Translations under genes and position numbers: made by a program
Assembly: GCA_000227505.4 (NCBI GenBank)
Contig: AGIF02000001.1
Span: 2,004,035-2,068,034 of the forward strand
Length of the DNA stretch: 64,000 bases
From: a gamma proteobacterium HIMB55
GTDB lineage: Bacteria > Pseudomonadota > Gammaproteobacteria > Pseudomonadales > Halieaceae
Direction of reading: 5' to 3'
Notes under the pieces: model-generated
Database searches by the model: none
Seen by the model: only the letters and a program-made list of their open reading frames with translations
What the model was told of the DNA's origin: nothing
In this document: piece by piece, positions 19,009 through 27,938 of the stretch
How positions within the stretch are numbered: the first letter of the stretch is position 1
How the letters are laid out: the number at the start of each line of letters is the position of its first letter

Positions 19009-20403
19009 TCACACTGCTGTAACAGCAAACACCACGCTACTGATCACCACCACGCCTAGCAAATTCACCCAAACACCCCACCGAACCATGGTTTGAATGC
19101 TGATTTGGCCGGTGCCAAACACAACGGCGTTAGGCGCGGTCGCCACGGGTAGCATGAACGCACAGCTCGCGCTCATCGCGGCGGGCACCATCAAAATCAT
19201 TGGATCTATCTGAGCCGCCATCGACGCGGCAGCCAATATCGGCATCAGCAACGCAGTCGTTGCCGTATTCGATGTTGCCTCGGTTAGTGCAGTGACCAGA
19301 GCAGCTACAACTACGATCGCCAACAGCGTGGGGACAAGCGCCAAACTTGCCAATAACTCTCCGACCTGAGCACTCAGACCCGAGGTAACAAAGCCCTTAG
19401 CGAGGGTAATCCCGCCCGCGAATAACAGCAGTACTCCCCAAGGTATTGCACTCGCTTGCTCCCAACTTATTAAGGGCTCGCCTGATTTATCGCGTGTTAT
19501 GAACATGGCAACAACGGCGCAAAATGCTACCGCTGCGTCATTTGCCATCGGCATATCAAACCAGACCCGCCAGCCACCGAACGGCTCGGTACGTGTCATC
19601 CAAGCAACAGCTGTGACTGCAAATATAATGAGTACACGCTTCTCTGCACTTCGCCAGCCTCCAATGTCGGGAAGATCAACGGTCAGGTCGTTGGGCACTT
19701 GCCTAGCAAGAAAGATCGCGATCGTAGGTACCATCAGCGCAACCACGGGAATGCCCCAGGTCATCCACTCGCTGAAACTCACGGCGGTACCGGTGGTCTC
19801 CTCGTAAACCTGCATAAAGATAAGCGTTGGCGGTGTACCAATGGGCGTGCCTAGTCCGCCAATACTGCAAGCCCATGCCAGACCCAGAAGTAATGGCGGT
19901 GCCAATGCTGTAGGCGCACTCGAGGTCGCTATCACCGCGAGCGCCACAGGCAAAAGCATCAGGACAGTGGCAGTGTTGGATATCCACATGCTGAGCAGTG
20001 CCGCGGCCAACATAAAGCCCAATATCAGCCGTTTTGGCTCATTGGCGCCAACAAACCTCACCACCGTGATAGCTATCCGCGTATGCGCGCCCGTTGATTC
20101 CATCCCCTTGGACAGTAAAAACCCACCCATGAGTAATAAAATAAGTGGAGAGCCATACGCTGCGGCAACGTCAGCGGGGGTGATCACGCCGAGAAGTGGC
20201 AACACCCCCATCGGCACTAAAGATGTCACCGGAATGGGTATGGGCTCAAAAATCCACCAAAAGACGCACAGTGTGGCAACGGCAGTGGTGATCGACGCCG
20301 GCTGCGACTGCCCCAAGGCATCGGACAACAAACCTGCGATTAAAGCAGCCAGCAGCCCAGGGAGAATCGATGCATTTAAATTAAACCAATGCGACTTCGG
20401 CAT
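19009..20403 (-). CDS. SLC13/DASS-family sodium-coupled carboxylate transporter
   Basis: This 464-residue integral membrane protein is mostly hydrophobic helices. Two inverted halves each carry the SNT signature of the family: MWISNTATVLM in the first and EATSNTATTALL in the second. These loops bind sodium and the carboxylate in the VcINDY structure. It likely imports succinate, fumarate, malate or a similar anion with sodium, fitting marine life; sulfate cannot be ruled out. It starts 36 bases from moaA, on the opposite strand, so the two promoters must overlap the coding starts. Confidence 0.87.
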   Translation of the reverse strand: MPKSHWFNLNASILPGLLAALIAGLLSDALGQSQPASITTAVATLCVFWWIFEPIPIPVTSLVPMGVLPLLGVITPADVAAAYGSPLILLLMGGFLLSKGMESTGAHTRIAITVVRFVGANEPKRLILGFMLAAALLSMWISNTATVLMLLPVALAVIATSSAPTALAPPLLLGLAWACSIGGLGTPIGTPPTLIFMQVYEETTGTAVSFSEWMTWGIPVVALMVPTIAIFLARQVPNDLTVDLPDIGGWRSAEKRVLIIFAVTAVAWMTRTEPFGGWRVWFDMPMANDAAVAFCAVVAMFITRDKSGEPLISWEQASAIPWGVLLLFAGGITLAKGFVTSGLSAQVGELLASLALVPTLLAIVVVAALVTALTEATSNTATTALLMPILAAASMAAQIDPMILMVPAAMSASCAFMLPVATAPNAVVFGTGQISIQTMVRWGVWVNLLGVVVISSVVFAVTAV

Positions 20404-20439
20404 TGCGCATTACCCATATTTGTTCGTTACACTAATGAC

Positions 20440-21441
20440 ATGAAATCTCAGCTGTCTTCCCTTGTCGATACCTTCGATCGCCGCATCCGCTATCTCAGAC
20501 TCTCTGTGACTGACCGGTGCGATTTTCGTTGCCAGTATTGCATGACTGAAGACATGCGTTTCCTTCCGAGGAAAGCGGTGCTGTCCGAGGATGAACTTGT
20601 CCGCTTGGCGAGTCTGTTCGTTGAGTTAGGCGTCGAAAAGATTCGCTTAACAGGTGGAGAGCCACTGATTCGACCCGATATTGTCTCTATTGCGAGAAGA
20701 CTGCACGCGATCGAGGGTCTAAAGGAACTTGTGCTCACGACAAACGGCAGTCAGTTGACGCATTTAGCGAAACCGCTTGTGGATGCGGGTGTATCGCGCA
20801 TAAATGTAAGCCTCGACACTCTTTGTGCAGCGCAATTCGCCGAACTGTCTAGAACCGGCAGTTTGGACAAAGTGTTAAACGGCATCGACGCCGCAATCGA
20901 TGCCGGATTTAAGCGCATCAGGTTGAACACGGTGCTGCTCACCGGCCAAAACGAAGCGCAAATTGAACCCCTGCTCGAATACGCCCTGGACAAGGGGATC
21001 GATATTGCCTTCATCGAAGAGATGCCGATGGGACATATCACCCAGACGGAGCGAGAGCTAAGCCTAGTGCCCTCTGCTCAGGTGCTATCAACGATTAAGT
21101 CGCGCTTTAATCTCGTTCCTGTTGTTGGCGGTGCGGCCGATGGCCCTGCACGAAGGTACGCAGTTGAGGGCACATCAACCGAAGTGGGCGTCATTTCCCC
21201 AATCACCCATAACTTCTGCGATTCGTGTAATCGACTTCGGGTCACACCAGACGGCCGGCTGATCCTCTGTTTGGGTCACGAGAACGCTCTAGATTTGCGC
21301 CAACTGCTAAGAAGCGACATGGATTCGTCCAGCTTGAAACGTGCAATTGTCGCCGCGCTTGCGTATAAACCCGAACGTCACGTGTTTGATCAACCAGATG
21401 AGCCCCAGGTTGTCCGCTTGATGAACGTCACGGGCGGTTGA
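20440..21441 (+). CDS. moaA: GTP 3',8-cyclase, molybdenum cofactor step 1
   Basis: A 333-residue radical SAM enzyme that rearranges GTP in the first step of molybdopterin synthesis. The SAM cluster motif CDFRCQYC gives C27, C31 and C34. The second cluster uses FCDSCNRLR and a later LCLG cysteine, and the C-terminal Gly-Gly needed for activity is present (VTGG). I chose ATG 20440, giving normal length; the ribosome-binding site is poor. No other moa, mog or moe gene is in the window. moxR follows 19 bases later, a suggestive neighbour. Confidence 0.94.
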   Translation: MKSQLSSLVDTFDRRIRYLRLSVTDRCDFRCQYCMTEDMRFLPRKAVLSEDELVRLASLFVELGVEKIRLTGGEPLIRPDIVSIARRLHAIEGLKELVLTTNGSQLTHLAKPLVDAGVSRINVSLDTLCAAQFAELSRTGSLDKVLNGIDAAIDAGFKRIRLNTVLLTGQNEAQIEPLLEYALDKGIDIAFIEEMPMGHITQTERELSLVPSAQVLSTIKSRFNLVPVVGGAADGPARRYAVEGTSTEVGVISPITHNFCDSCNRLRVTPDGRLILCLGHENALDLRQLLRSDMDSSSLKRAIVAALAYKPERHVFDQPDEPQVVRLMNVTGG

Positions 21442-21460
21442 TCACAAACTAGGAATTTCT

Positions 21461-22411
21461 ATGTCTAACTCGTTTCCAAAATTGGGAAGCGTCGAGAGTA
21501 TTATCGATTCGCTTGCCGCCGAGGGCTATATCTGTAACGAGCAGATAGCTACCGTCGTTTACTTGGCTGCCGCCTTAGAGAAGCCCATTCTTGTTGAAGG
21601 GCCTCCGGGCGTAGGAAAAACTGAACTTGCCAAGAGCTGTGCGTTACTGACAGGCGCACCGCTAGTGCGACTGCAGTGCTACGAAGGCTTGGATGAGTCA
21701 AAGGCAATCTATGAGTGGAAGTATGGCAAGCAGCTACTGTACACGCAGCTGCTGAAAACTCAGCTTGCCGAAGTCATGGAGGGCGCTACGGGACTGCGCG
21801 AGTCTGTAGAGCGACTTCACAGCTTCGATGACGTCTTTTTCTCAAAAGAATTTTTGGAGCCACGCCCTCTTATGCAGGCAATCGATGCTGAGGACGGTGT
21901 CGTGCTGCTGGTCGACGAAATCGATAAAGCGGACTTTGAGTTTGAATCACTACTCCTCGAGGTTCTCTCTGACTTCCAAGTATCTATTCCTGAGCTGGGG
22001 ACGCTCAAAGGTCGCTCGAAGCCATTGGTATTTTTGACAAGTAACGACACGCGAGATCTTTCTGACGCACTCAAACGTCGCTGTCTGCACTTGCACATCG
22101 ATTTCCCCACAACCGAGTTGGAAGGGAAAATCGTCAGGGCGCGTGTTCCCCAGATCACCGAGGCAATGACTGAGCATCTGACATCCTTTGTCAGCAAGGT
22201 GCGCGAGATGGATCTTAAAAAGCTGCCATCAGTCTCAGAAACCATCGACTGGGCAAAGAGCTTAGTATTGCTGCACGCCGATTCACTCGACGAGGATTTG
22301 GTCCGCAGCTCACTGAACGCACTGCTTAAGTACGAAGACGATTTGAGTAGCGTAGTAGATAACCTGACAGAACTGCTGAATCAGGAAGTGAAGGGCGCCG
22401 AGGCCCGCTAA
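21461..22411 (+). CDS. MoxR-family AAA+ ATPase
   Basis: A 316-residue MoxR ATPase with Walker A GPPGVGKT (47-54), Walker B VVLLVDEIDKAD and the sensor SNDTRDLSDAL. MoxR proteins act as chaperones that insert metals or cofactors, usually with a von Willebrand factor A partner; CoxD-CoxE of CO dehydrogenase is the model. The next gene is such a partner, only four bases away. With moaA just before, maturation of a molybdenum enzyme is a reasonable inference, but no client enzyme gene is here. Confidence 0.88.
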   Translation: MSNSFPKLGSVESIIDSLAAEGYICNEQIATVVYLAAALEKPILVEGPPGVGKTELAKSCALLTGAPLVRLQCYEGLDESKAIYEWKYGKQLLYTQLLKTQLAEVMEGATGLRESVERLHSFDDVFFSKEFLEPRPLMQAIDAEDGVVLLVDEIDKADFEFESLLLEVLSDFQVSIPELGTLKGRSKPLVFLTSNDTRDLSDALKRRCLHLHIDFPTTELEGKIVRARVPQITEAMTEHLTSFVSKVREMDLKKLPSVSETIDWAKSLVLLHADSLDEDLVRSSLNALLKYEDDLSSVVDNLTELLNQEVKGAEAR

Positions 22412-22415
22412 CGGC

Positions 22416-23843
22416 ATGAATGCACCTCAACGGCTGAGCCAAGACGCGCCTACTGATCGCTTACTTGCCTTCATCGAATTCTTGCGGGGCCGAGATATTT
22501 TTATTTCCCCCGCTGACTCGTTGGTTGCAATGGAAGTTGCTGGGCTCGTGGGTTACGCGAATCGACAATTGCTCAAAGATGGCCTTGGTAGCGCGCTCGC
22601 AAAGTCGAAGTTTGAGATAGAAATCTTCAACGAGGCGTTCGAGCAGTACTTTGGTGTTCCAGAGGACGAAAAGCCAAAGACGCAAAATAGTGAATCGAAA
22701 GACGCATCGGAAAGTGAGCAACCCAGCCCCGAACAGCTGGGACAGCAGCTGGCACAGGCGCTCGAAGCTCAGCCCGAGCTTTCAAAAAACCTTTCAAGCG
22801 ACCTTGTTGAGGCGCTTAAAAGCGGTGATGAGGCTGCTATCGCAATCGCTGTCGAGACCGCGGCACAGCAGGTCGATGTCTCCGCGATAAAGCTGCTCAC
22901 GCAGCGCGGGCAATATATCCGTAAAATGTTGGATGCGTTGGGCGAACAAGCACTGAGAGATGCAGCTGTCGAATTAGAGAGCACCGAGCCGGCCGCATTC
23001 GAGGCGGTGCAAGCATTGCGAGAACAACTTCGGAATAAAGTGCGCGATCGCGTCGATCGAGCCTACATGGTTCACGCCAGCGGCGACGCTGAGGACATGC
23101 TCGATGAAGCCTTAAGTAATATGTCGCTAGGCAACGTCGATCAGCACCACCGTGCACGCCTGAAGCGCTTACTCGAGAAAATGACACGCAAGCTTGCGGC
23201 CCGACATGGTCGCATAAGAAAGCGCGTTAAACGCGGTCAACTGGCTGTACCCCCCACCTTACGAAAGGCGATGGCGACAGACGGGGTCCCTTTTAAGCCC
23301 CAATGGCGAAAGAGCCTACGTAGGAAGCCGCAAATTCTCATTCTCTGTGATGTCAGTGGCTCGGTCGCTGCCTATGCGAAGTTTTTATTGCTCTTCGTCC
23401 ACTCCTTGCAAGATATTTTGCCGAGAACAAGAAGCTTTGCCTTCTCCTCGAATTTGGGTGAAGTGACCGAGACCTTGCGCGCACTGCCCGTTGAAACAGC
23501 CATCGAACGAGTGAATCTTAAATACGGCGGCGCCACCGATTACGCAAGAGCCTTTGAGGACTTCGCTGATCTGGCTATGGCGGATATCAACCGAGTAACC
23601 ACAGTGATCGTTCTCGGCGATGCGCGAAACAACAACACCGATCCGAGATTGGATCTTTTGGCAGAAATCCGCTCCAAGTGTAGGCAGCTAATCTGGCTCA
23701 ACCCAGAGAGTCAACGCAGCTGGAGTACGGGTGATTCGGAGATGGCTGGGGTCATGAGAAACTGTGATGTTGCCGCCGAGTGCAGCACCTTGAAACAGCT
23801 CGAGCGAGTGATCGACACATTGCTAACAGAGCTGAATAGCTGA
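22416..23843 (+). CDS. VWA-domain CoxE-like protein
   Basis: A 475-residue CoxE-family protein. The N-terminal third contains a Gln/Glu-rich, low-complexity stretch (about 85-125). The middle is helical, and the C-terminal half is a von Willebrand A domain. Its metal site shows DVSGSVA (D312, S314, S316), a GGATDYA threonine loop and VVLGDAR. It probably partners the MoxR ATPase encoded four bases upstream in remodelling or metal loading of a client. The name CoxE does not prove a role in CO oxidation: coxLMS genes are absent. Confidence 0.82.
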   Translation: MNAPQRLSQDAPTDRLLAFIEFLRGRDIFISPADSLVAMEVAGLVGYANRQLLKDGLGSALAKSKFEIEIFNEAFEQYFGVPEDEKPKTQNSESKDASESEQPSPEQLGQQLAQALEAQPELSKNLSSDLVEALKSGDEAAIAIAVETAAQQVDVSAIKLLTQRGQYIRKMLDALGEQALRDAAVELESTEPAAFEAVQALREQLRNKVRDRVDRAYMVHASGDAEDMLDEALSNMSLGNVDQHHRARLKRLLEKMTRKLAARHGRIRKRVKRGQLAVPPTLRKAMATDGVPFKPQWRKSLRRKPQILILCDVSGSVAAYAKFLLLFVHSLQDILPRTRSFAFSSNLGEVTETLRALPVETAIERVNLKYGGATDYARAFEDFADLAMADINRVTTVIVLGDARNNNTDPRLDLLAEIRSKCRQLIWLNPESQRSWSTGDSEMAGVMRNCDVAAECSTLKQLERVIDTLLTELNS

Positions 23844-24004
23844 CAGAAAACACTTCACCCAACGCACATCAACAACGACTCTATTCAGCGCGAATAGCTG
23901 TACCAATTCCTATCATTGAGCGTAAACTGCCGACCGTCTTGATGCGTCCATCCGATCAATGTCACAAACGTACAAGACCCCAGTGGTAATCGAGGTAGTG
24001 CATC

Positions 24005-25579
24005 ATGACGGCTGAGGCGTTCAGAGACTTGTTAGCTCAAGCACGAGAAAAGTCATTTCTCGTAGCCCGCCGCGGCATTGAAAAAGAAGGATTGAGGGTG
24101 TCCCGCGACACCCATCGTATTTCACAGCAGGGGCATCCCACAGCACTGGGATCAGCACTCACCCACAGTGCTATCACTACGGATTACTCAGAAGCTCTAC
24201 TCGAATTCATAACCGGTGTTCACGACACACCCGAGAATGCGCTCGAAGAGCTGTTCCATTTGCACGCCTATACATCGCAGTCGTTGCCTAATGAAATAAT
24301 CTGGAGCGCAAGCATGCCCGGCGAGCTGGGCGCCGAAAGCGATATTCCCATCGCGCACTATGGTTCCTCCAACATAGGAACCATGAAGCGCGTCTACCGC
24401 AATGGGCTGGGGGCTCGCTATGGTAGAGCCATGCAGGCTATTGCAGGGATTCACTACAACTTCTCCCTTCCAGAGTCGTTTTGGGAGCAGTCGCTAAGTC
24501 AATCCAAAAGTTCCCTATCGCTTAAAGATTGGCGCACAGAAGGTTATCTAGCGCTGATACGCAACTTTCAAAGGCGGCTATGGCTACTGAATTACTTAAC
24601 CGGTAGCTCTCCGGCTATCAGCAGATCGTTTATTTCGGGGCAGGTGCCTGCCCATTTGGTAGCAGGACAATCCGAAACACTACTCAGTAGCCACGCAACC
24701 TCGCTGCGTATGGGCGACTTGGGCTACACGAGCTCCGCTCAGGACGGCCTGCAAATTTGTTACAACCAGTTGGCGACCTATATACGGACGCTCACTGAGG
24801 CAATCGTAGAGCCCTACGAGGGCTACGCATCGCTGCCCACAACGCGCGACGGAGAACTGCTCCAGTTGAACAACGGCCTCCTGCAGATCGAAAACGAGTT
24901 CTATAGCGCAATCCGCCCCAAACGAGTGACTGAGTCAGGCGAAGCCCCGGTGAGAGCCCTTGATTCAAGGGGAATCGAGTACGTTGAGGTCCGCTGTTTG
25001 GACGTTAATCCATTCACACCGCTAGGCATCGATGTAGCGACTACTGCGCTGGTCGATTCGTTCTTGCTGAGCTGCCTTCTCGAGGACAGTCCGCCATGCA
25101 CGCCTGACTCGCGAAAAATGGATGAAGAGAATAATAAGCGTGCACTAAATCGTGGGCGCGATCCGTCGCTTCGTTTATTGACCGAAACTCAAGGCGAGCA
25201 TTCGCTAGAGGAAGCATCACAGCTGATACTTAGCTCGATGATGGCTGCGGCAGAACTCCTCGACGGTGCTAATAACACCACGCGGCACACTGAGGCTGTC
25301 AAAACAGCACAGGCACGAATCATCGGGGACCAAGAAACGCCCTCTGCGCGCGTTATCCGCGAACTGAGCGAGGGCCAGATCGACTACTCCACCTTAATGG
25401 GACAGTACTCTGAGCAATGGAATCAAATGTTTAGGGACACTGCTATTCCGCAGAATGTTCGAACCCACCTGGCAGATGAGGCGATTGCTTCACTGCGCAA
25501 ACAACGCGAAGTAGAAAATAGCGATACGCTGACATTTGACGCTTTTTTACACGCTTTTTACGCCCAATATCGACTGTAA
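24005..25579 (+). CDS. gshA: Glutamate-cysteine ligase
   Basis: A 524-residue class I glutamate-cysteine ligase, first enzyme of glutathione synthesis, joining glutamate to cysteine with ATP. Family hallmarks include RRGIEKEGLR near the N-terminus, ITTDYSEALLEFIT, the HYNFSLP segment and EVRCLDVNPF. The ATG at 24005 follows GAGGTAG. It fits the redox theme of the window (grxD, GST, Hsp33, peroxiredoxin). It appears to be transcribed alone, 161 bases after the CoxE-like gene. Confidence 0.95.
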   Translation: MTAEAFRDLLAQAREKSFLVARRGIEKEGLRVSRDTHRISQQGHPTALGSALTHSAITTDYSEALLEFITGVHDTPENALEELFHLHAYTSQSLPNEIIWSASMPGELGAESDIPIAHYGSSNIGTMKRVYRNGLGARYGRAMQAIAGIHYNFSLPESFWEQSLSQSKSSLSLKDWRTEGYLALIRNFQRRLWLLNYLTGSSPAISRSFISGQVPAHLVAGQSETLLSSHATSLRMGDLGYTSSAQDGLQICYNQLATYIRTLTEAIVEPYEGYASLPTTRDGELLQLNNGLLQIENEFYSAIRPKRVTESGEAPVRALDSRGIEYVEVRCLDVNPFTPLGIDVATTALVDSFLLSCLLEDSPPCTPDSRKMDEENNKRALNRGRDPSLRLLTETQGEHSLEEASQLILSSMMAAAELLDGANNTTRHTEAVKTAQARIIGDQETPSARVIRELSEGQIDYSTLMGQYSEQWNQMFRDTAIPQNVRTHLADEAIASLRKQREVENSDTLTFDAFLHAFYAQYRL

Positions 25580-25594
25580 TTATAAAGAAGTGCA

Positions 25595-25622
25595 GGCAAC
25601 GGTAGGACTTCCCACCGTTGCC
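25595..25622. terminator. Hairpin between convergent gshA and FKBP genes
   Basis: GGCAACGGT (25595-25603) pairs with ACCGTTGCC (25614-25622), and the inner GGA/TCC pair extends it after one mismatch. It stands between two converging stop codons with no strong T-run on either side. It is a likely bidirectional terminator. Confidence 0.65.
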
Positions 25623-25635
25623 CCGCGATCACAAT

Positions 25636-26376
25636 TTAGCTGCCAGCACCGACAACCGATAGCAACTCAACTTTGAAGATCAGTACTTCGTTAGGGCCGA
25701 TTGCGCCACCCGCACCGCCTGCACCGTAGGCGAGCTCGGAGGGGATAGTTAGCTCATATTCAGCCCCCTCACTCATTAGTTGCAGTGCTTCCGTCCAGCC
25801 AGGAATTACTTGAGTAACGCCAAAGGTTACGGGCTGACCGCGGCTGTAACTGCTGTCAAAGACAGTCCCGTTAATTAAGCGACCCTCATAGTGCACCTCA
25901 ACCGAATCAGCTGACGTTGGCTTGGCACCGGTGCCCGCCGTAACGACTCGATACTGAAGGCCACTGGCAGTAACTTGCACACCTTCGGCGCTCGCGTTCT
26001 CTGCAAGATAAGCCTGGCCTACTTCAAGGTTTGCCGACGCAGAGGCCTGCATTTCCGCCTCTTGCTCAGCCTGCATCTTTTCTTGCATGGCCATCATTTC
26101 AGCGTTGATTTCTTCATCCGTCATCTTCGCTTCAGCGCCAGAGATAGCATCTCGGATGCCCTCTGCGAACGCGTCAGCATCAAGCGGTACGCCCTCAGCC
26201 TTCATTCTACGTCCCATGTTCAAAGCAATGCCGTAGCTAATGCGCTGATCTTGACTCTCTAAACTCATGTCAGTCGACTCCGTGGTTTGATCACAAGCGA
26301 CCAAGCCCAAGCCAATCAGAGCAGCTAGCGCTGCGGACCGAAATTTAACTCCCGAGAAATTACTCGCTTTAAACAT
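25636..26376 (-). CDS. FKBP-type peptidyl-prolyl isomerase, lipoprotein
   Basis: This 246-residue protein has a hydrophobic leader ending in a lipobox-like LVAC (C28), so it is likely a lipid-anchored envelope protein. Residues 40-130 form the helical FKBP_N dimerisation region, rich in Met, Glu and Gln. The C-terminal FKBP domain has VHYEGRLINGTVFDSS, VIPGWTEAL and AYG, the residues that line the active site. It resembles FkpA and Mip, periplasmic folding catalysts and chaperones. It lies 62 bases downstream of the TIGR02444-type gene. Confidence 0.9.
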   Translation of the reverse strand: MFKASNFSGVKFRSAALAALIGLGLVACDQTTESTDMSLESQDQRISYGIALNMGRRMKAEGVPLDADAFAEGIRDAISGAEAKMTDEEINAEMMAMQEKMQAEQEAEMQASASANLEVGQAYLAENASAEGVQVTASGLQYRVVTAGTGAKPTSADSVEVHYEGRLINGTVFDSSYSRGQPVTFGVTQVIPGWTEALQLMSEGAEYELTIPSELAYGAGGAGGAIGPNEVLIFKVELLSVVGAGS

Positions 26377-26438
26377 GGCAGGTTGTCCTGTGTATTGGTG
26401 AAAGAGAGACGCATACTACGCGCCTGAAAACAGCGTGG

Positions 26439-26903
26439 CTACCGCTCAAAAGCGTCAACCAGCTGATCGAGATCATCCGAGGATGACAATGACTTAATTA
26501 GACTCAGATTGGGTCGGTAGGAAAGCGAATCAGCACCCTCGAGTGGTGGTGCCAGCGCCTCGCACAATAACGCCACTAAGGTTTTTTCAGCTTCCAACTC
26601 CAACCTCAGGGCCTCGCCACGCAGCAGTGCGGCGTCATTGTCGTTGCTCCACGCAACTCGTTCTCGTCTAAGCGGCAGCAAAACCCTCTCTACCCAGGGA
26701 GTAATGGCTTCTTCCATGTGCAACGCTTCTGACAAAGTTAGCTGTCGGCCCTGCTCCGCAAGCCATGCAAAAAACAAAGCCTCGACTACGACCAAACCAC
26801 AAGACTCTTGCAACACAAGTAAACGCTCGCGTAATCCTGTGTCCTCGTAGCGCTTGAGCGCCCAAGTCCAAAATGTCTGTTGCAGAGTGCTATCCATCAA
26901 CAA
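26439..26903 (-). CDS. TIGR02444/DUF2390-type protein, unknown function
   Basis: A 154-residue soluble, helical protein beginning with a FWTWALKRYEDTGLRERLL-like stretch and VEALFFAWLAEQG. This pattern I associate with the TIGR02444 (DUF2390) family of gammaproteobacteria. No catalytic motif is visible and its role is unknown. It precedes the FKBP gene on the same strand. An ATG two codons later is an equally good start. Confidence 0.65.
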   Translation of the reverse strand: MLMDSTLQQTFWTWALKRYEDTGLRERLLVLQESCGLVVVEALFFAWLAEQGRQLTLSEALHMEEAITPWVERVLLPLRRERVAWSNDNDAALLRGEALRLELEAEKTLVALLCEALAPPLEGADSLSYRPNLSLIKSLSSSDDLDQLVDAFER

Positions 26904-27008
26904 TGCTATCCATCCGAGGCGCTAGCCATTCAGCGAACAGGCCGCTTTAACGAGGTTCACTCGAAGTAGTCTGCGTAGAAAACACGACGCGCCATAGCCG
27001 CTACCCGA

Positions 27009-27305
27009 TCACGATGCACTACCACGACGTGGCTGACTATAGCTTGCCGCCAACTTAAATTTTTCAGAACGGGGGCTGCGACGCACCACATATTCGCGTT
27101 TTTGTGCTTCGGAGCGATCATTACACGCTTCCGACCACACAAGATCAACCGGGCGCCTGCCCCGTGTGTAGCCAGCGCCCCCCACAATTTCTCCGTTGTG
27201 CTGGCGAACTCGTCTCGCAAGATCCGTTGTCACCCCCGTATAAAAGGAGCCATCGGCGCACTGCATCAAGTAAACGAACCATTGATGACTACCTTCACCC
27301 GACAT
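27009..27305 (-). CDS. GIY-YIG nuclease-family protein, YhbQ-like
   Basis: A 98-residue single-domain GIY-YIG protein: [16 protein letters not shown] supplies the two core strands (VYL and YTG), followed by [10 protein letters not shown] and a conserved glutamate in RSEAQKREY. YhbQ-like proteins are small and their cellular substrate is not settled, although the fold cuts DNA in other families. It is divergent from trxA, 67 bases away. Confidence 0.85.
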   Translation of the reverse strand: MSGEGSHQWFVYLMQCADGSFYTGVTTDLARRVRQHNGEIVGGAGYTRGRRPVDLVWSEACNDRSEAQKREYVVRRSPRSEKFKLAASYSQPRRGSAS

Positions 27306-27372
27306 TCGACTTCAACACTGTCATCCAAAGAAATTTTTTGAGAGTATATGTCGCGAAGCATTTGGAGGCACC

Positions 27373-27699
27373 ATGAGCGAAAACATTACCCACGTCAGTG
27401 ACGCTGACTTTCAAACCGAAGTACTCTCTTCAGACGTCCCTGTACTCGTCGATTTTTGGGCGGAGTGGTGCGGACCCTGCAAAATGATTGCACCCGTGCT
27501 TGAGGAAATCGCGAACGAATATGGCGAAAAGCTCAAGGTGTGTAAGGTCGACGTAGACGCAAACCCCGACCTCCCAGGTAAGTTTGGTATCCGTGGTATT
27601 CCAACACTAATCGTTTTCAAAGGCGGCAGCGCCGTCGAGACGAAGGTTGGCGCTTTGTCCAAAACGCAGCTCGCTGAGTTTGTAGACGGCTGCCTCTAA
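27373..27699 (+). CDS. trxA: Thioredoxin 1
   Basis: A 108-residue classic thioredoxin with WCGPC active site (C33, C36) and the cis-proline GIPTL. It donates electrons to ribonucleotide reductase, peroxiredoxins and many others in the cytoplasm. GGAGG seven bases before the ATG marks the start. rho follows on the same strand as in Pseudomonas and E. coli, with 239 bases between them that hold two palindromes. Confidence 0.98.
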   Translation: MSENITHVSDADFQTEVLSSDVPVLVDFWAEWCGPCKMIAPVLEEIANEYGEKLKVCKVDVDANPDLPGKFGIRGIPTLIVFKGGSAVETKVGALSKTQLAEFVDGCL

Positions 27700-27734
27700 A
27701 GCTAGCAGCATCCGCTAAAATTCCTTCTTTATTC

Positions 27735-27794
27735 GGTAGACGCACCGCTTGAGCGGTGCTACCTTTCGTTTGTGGGCGATGTCTTCGCCCCTAC
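27735..27794. repeat. REP-like pair of palindromes between trxA and rho
   Basis: The first hairpin (27735-27763) has the perfect core GCACCGC/GCGGTGC around TTGA and outer GGTA/TACC. The second (27772-27794) has GGGCGA and TCGCCC around TGTCT with outer GT/AC. GTAG...CTAC-edged palindromes in pairs are the shape of REP/REPIN elements. I saw no other copy in the window, so this remains tentative. They could also end trxA or attenuate rho. Confidence 0.4.
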
Positions 27795-27938
27795 CTCCCC
27801 CAGATACGCCACTCTAAAAGTTCATTTCTGCGTTACTTGGGGTCTGCATTTGGCAAATCTATTCCTTAGCCAAAACAGAAATAACCATTTACTCGTTTCC
27901 CAAAGTCACAGGTAATTCCAGTGCAAGAAGAAGAAAAC

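Noticed and set aside
20440-23843. Carbon monoxide dehydrogenase cluster
   Set aside because: moxR and coxE-like genes are present, but no coxL, coxM or coxS gene is found, so CO oxidation is not claimed.
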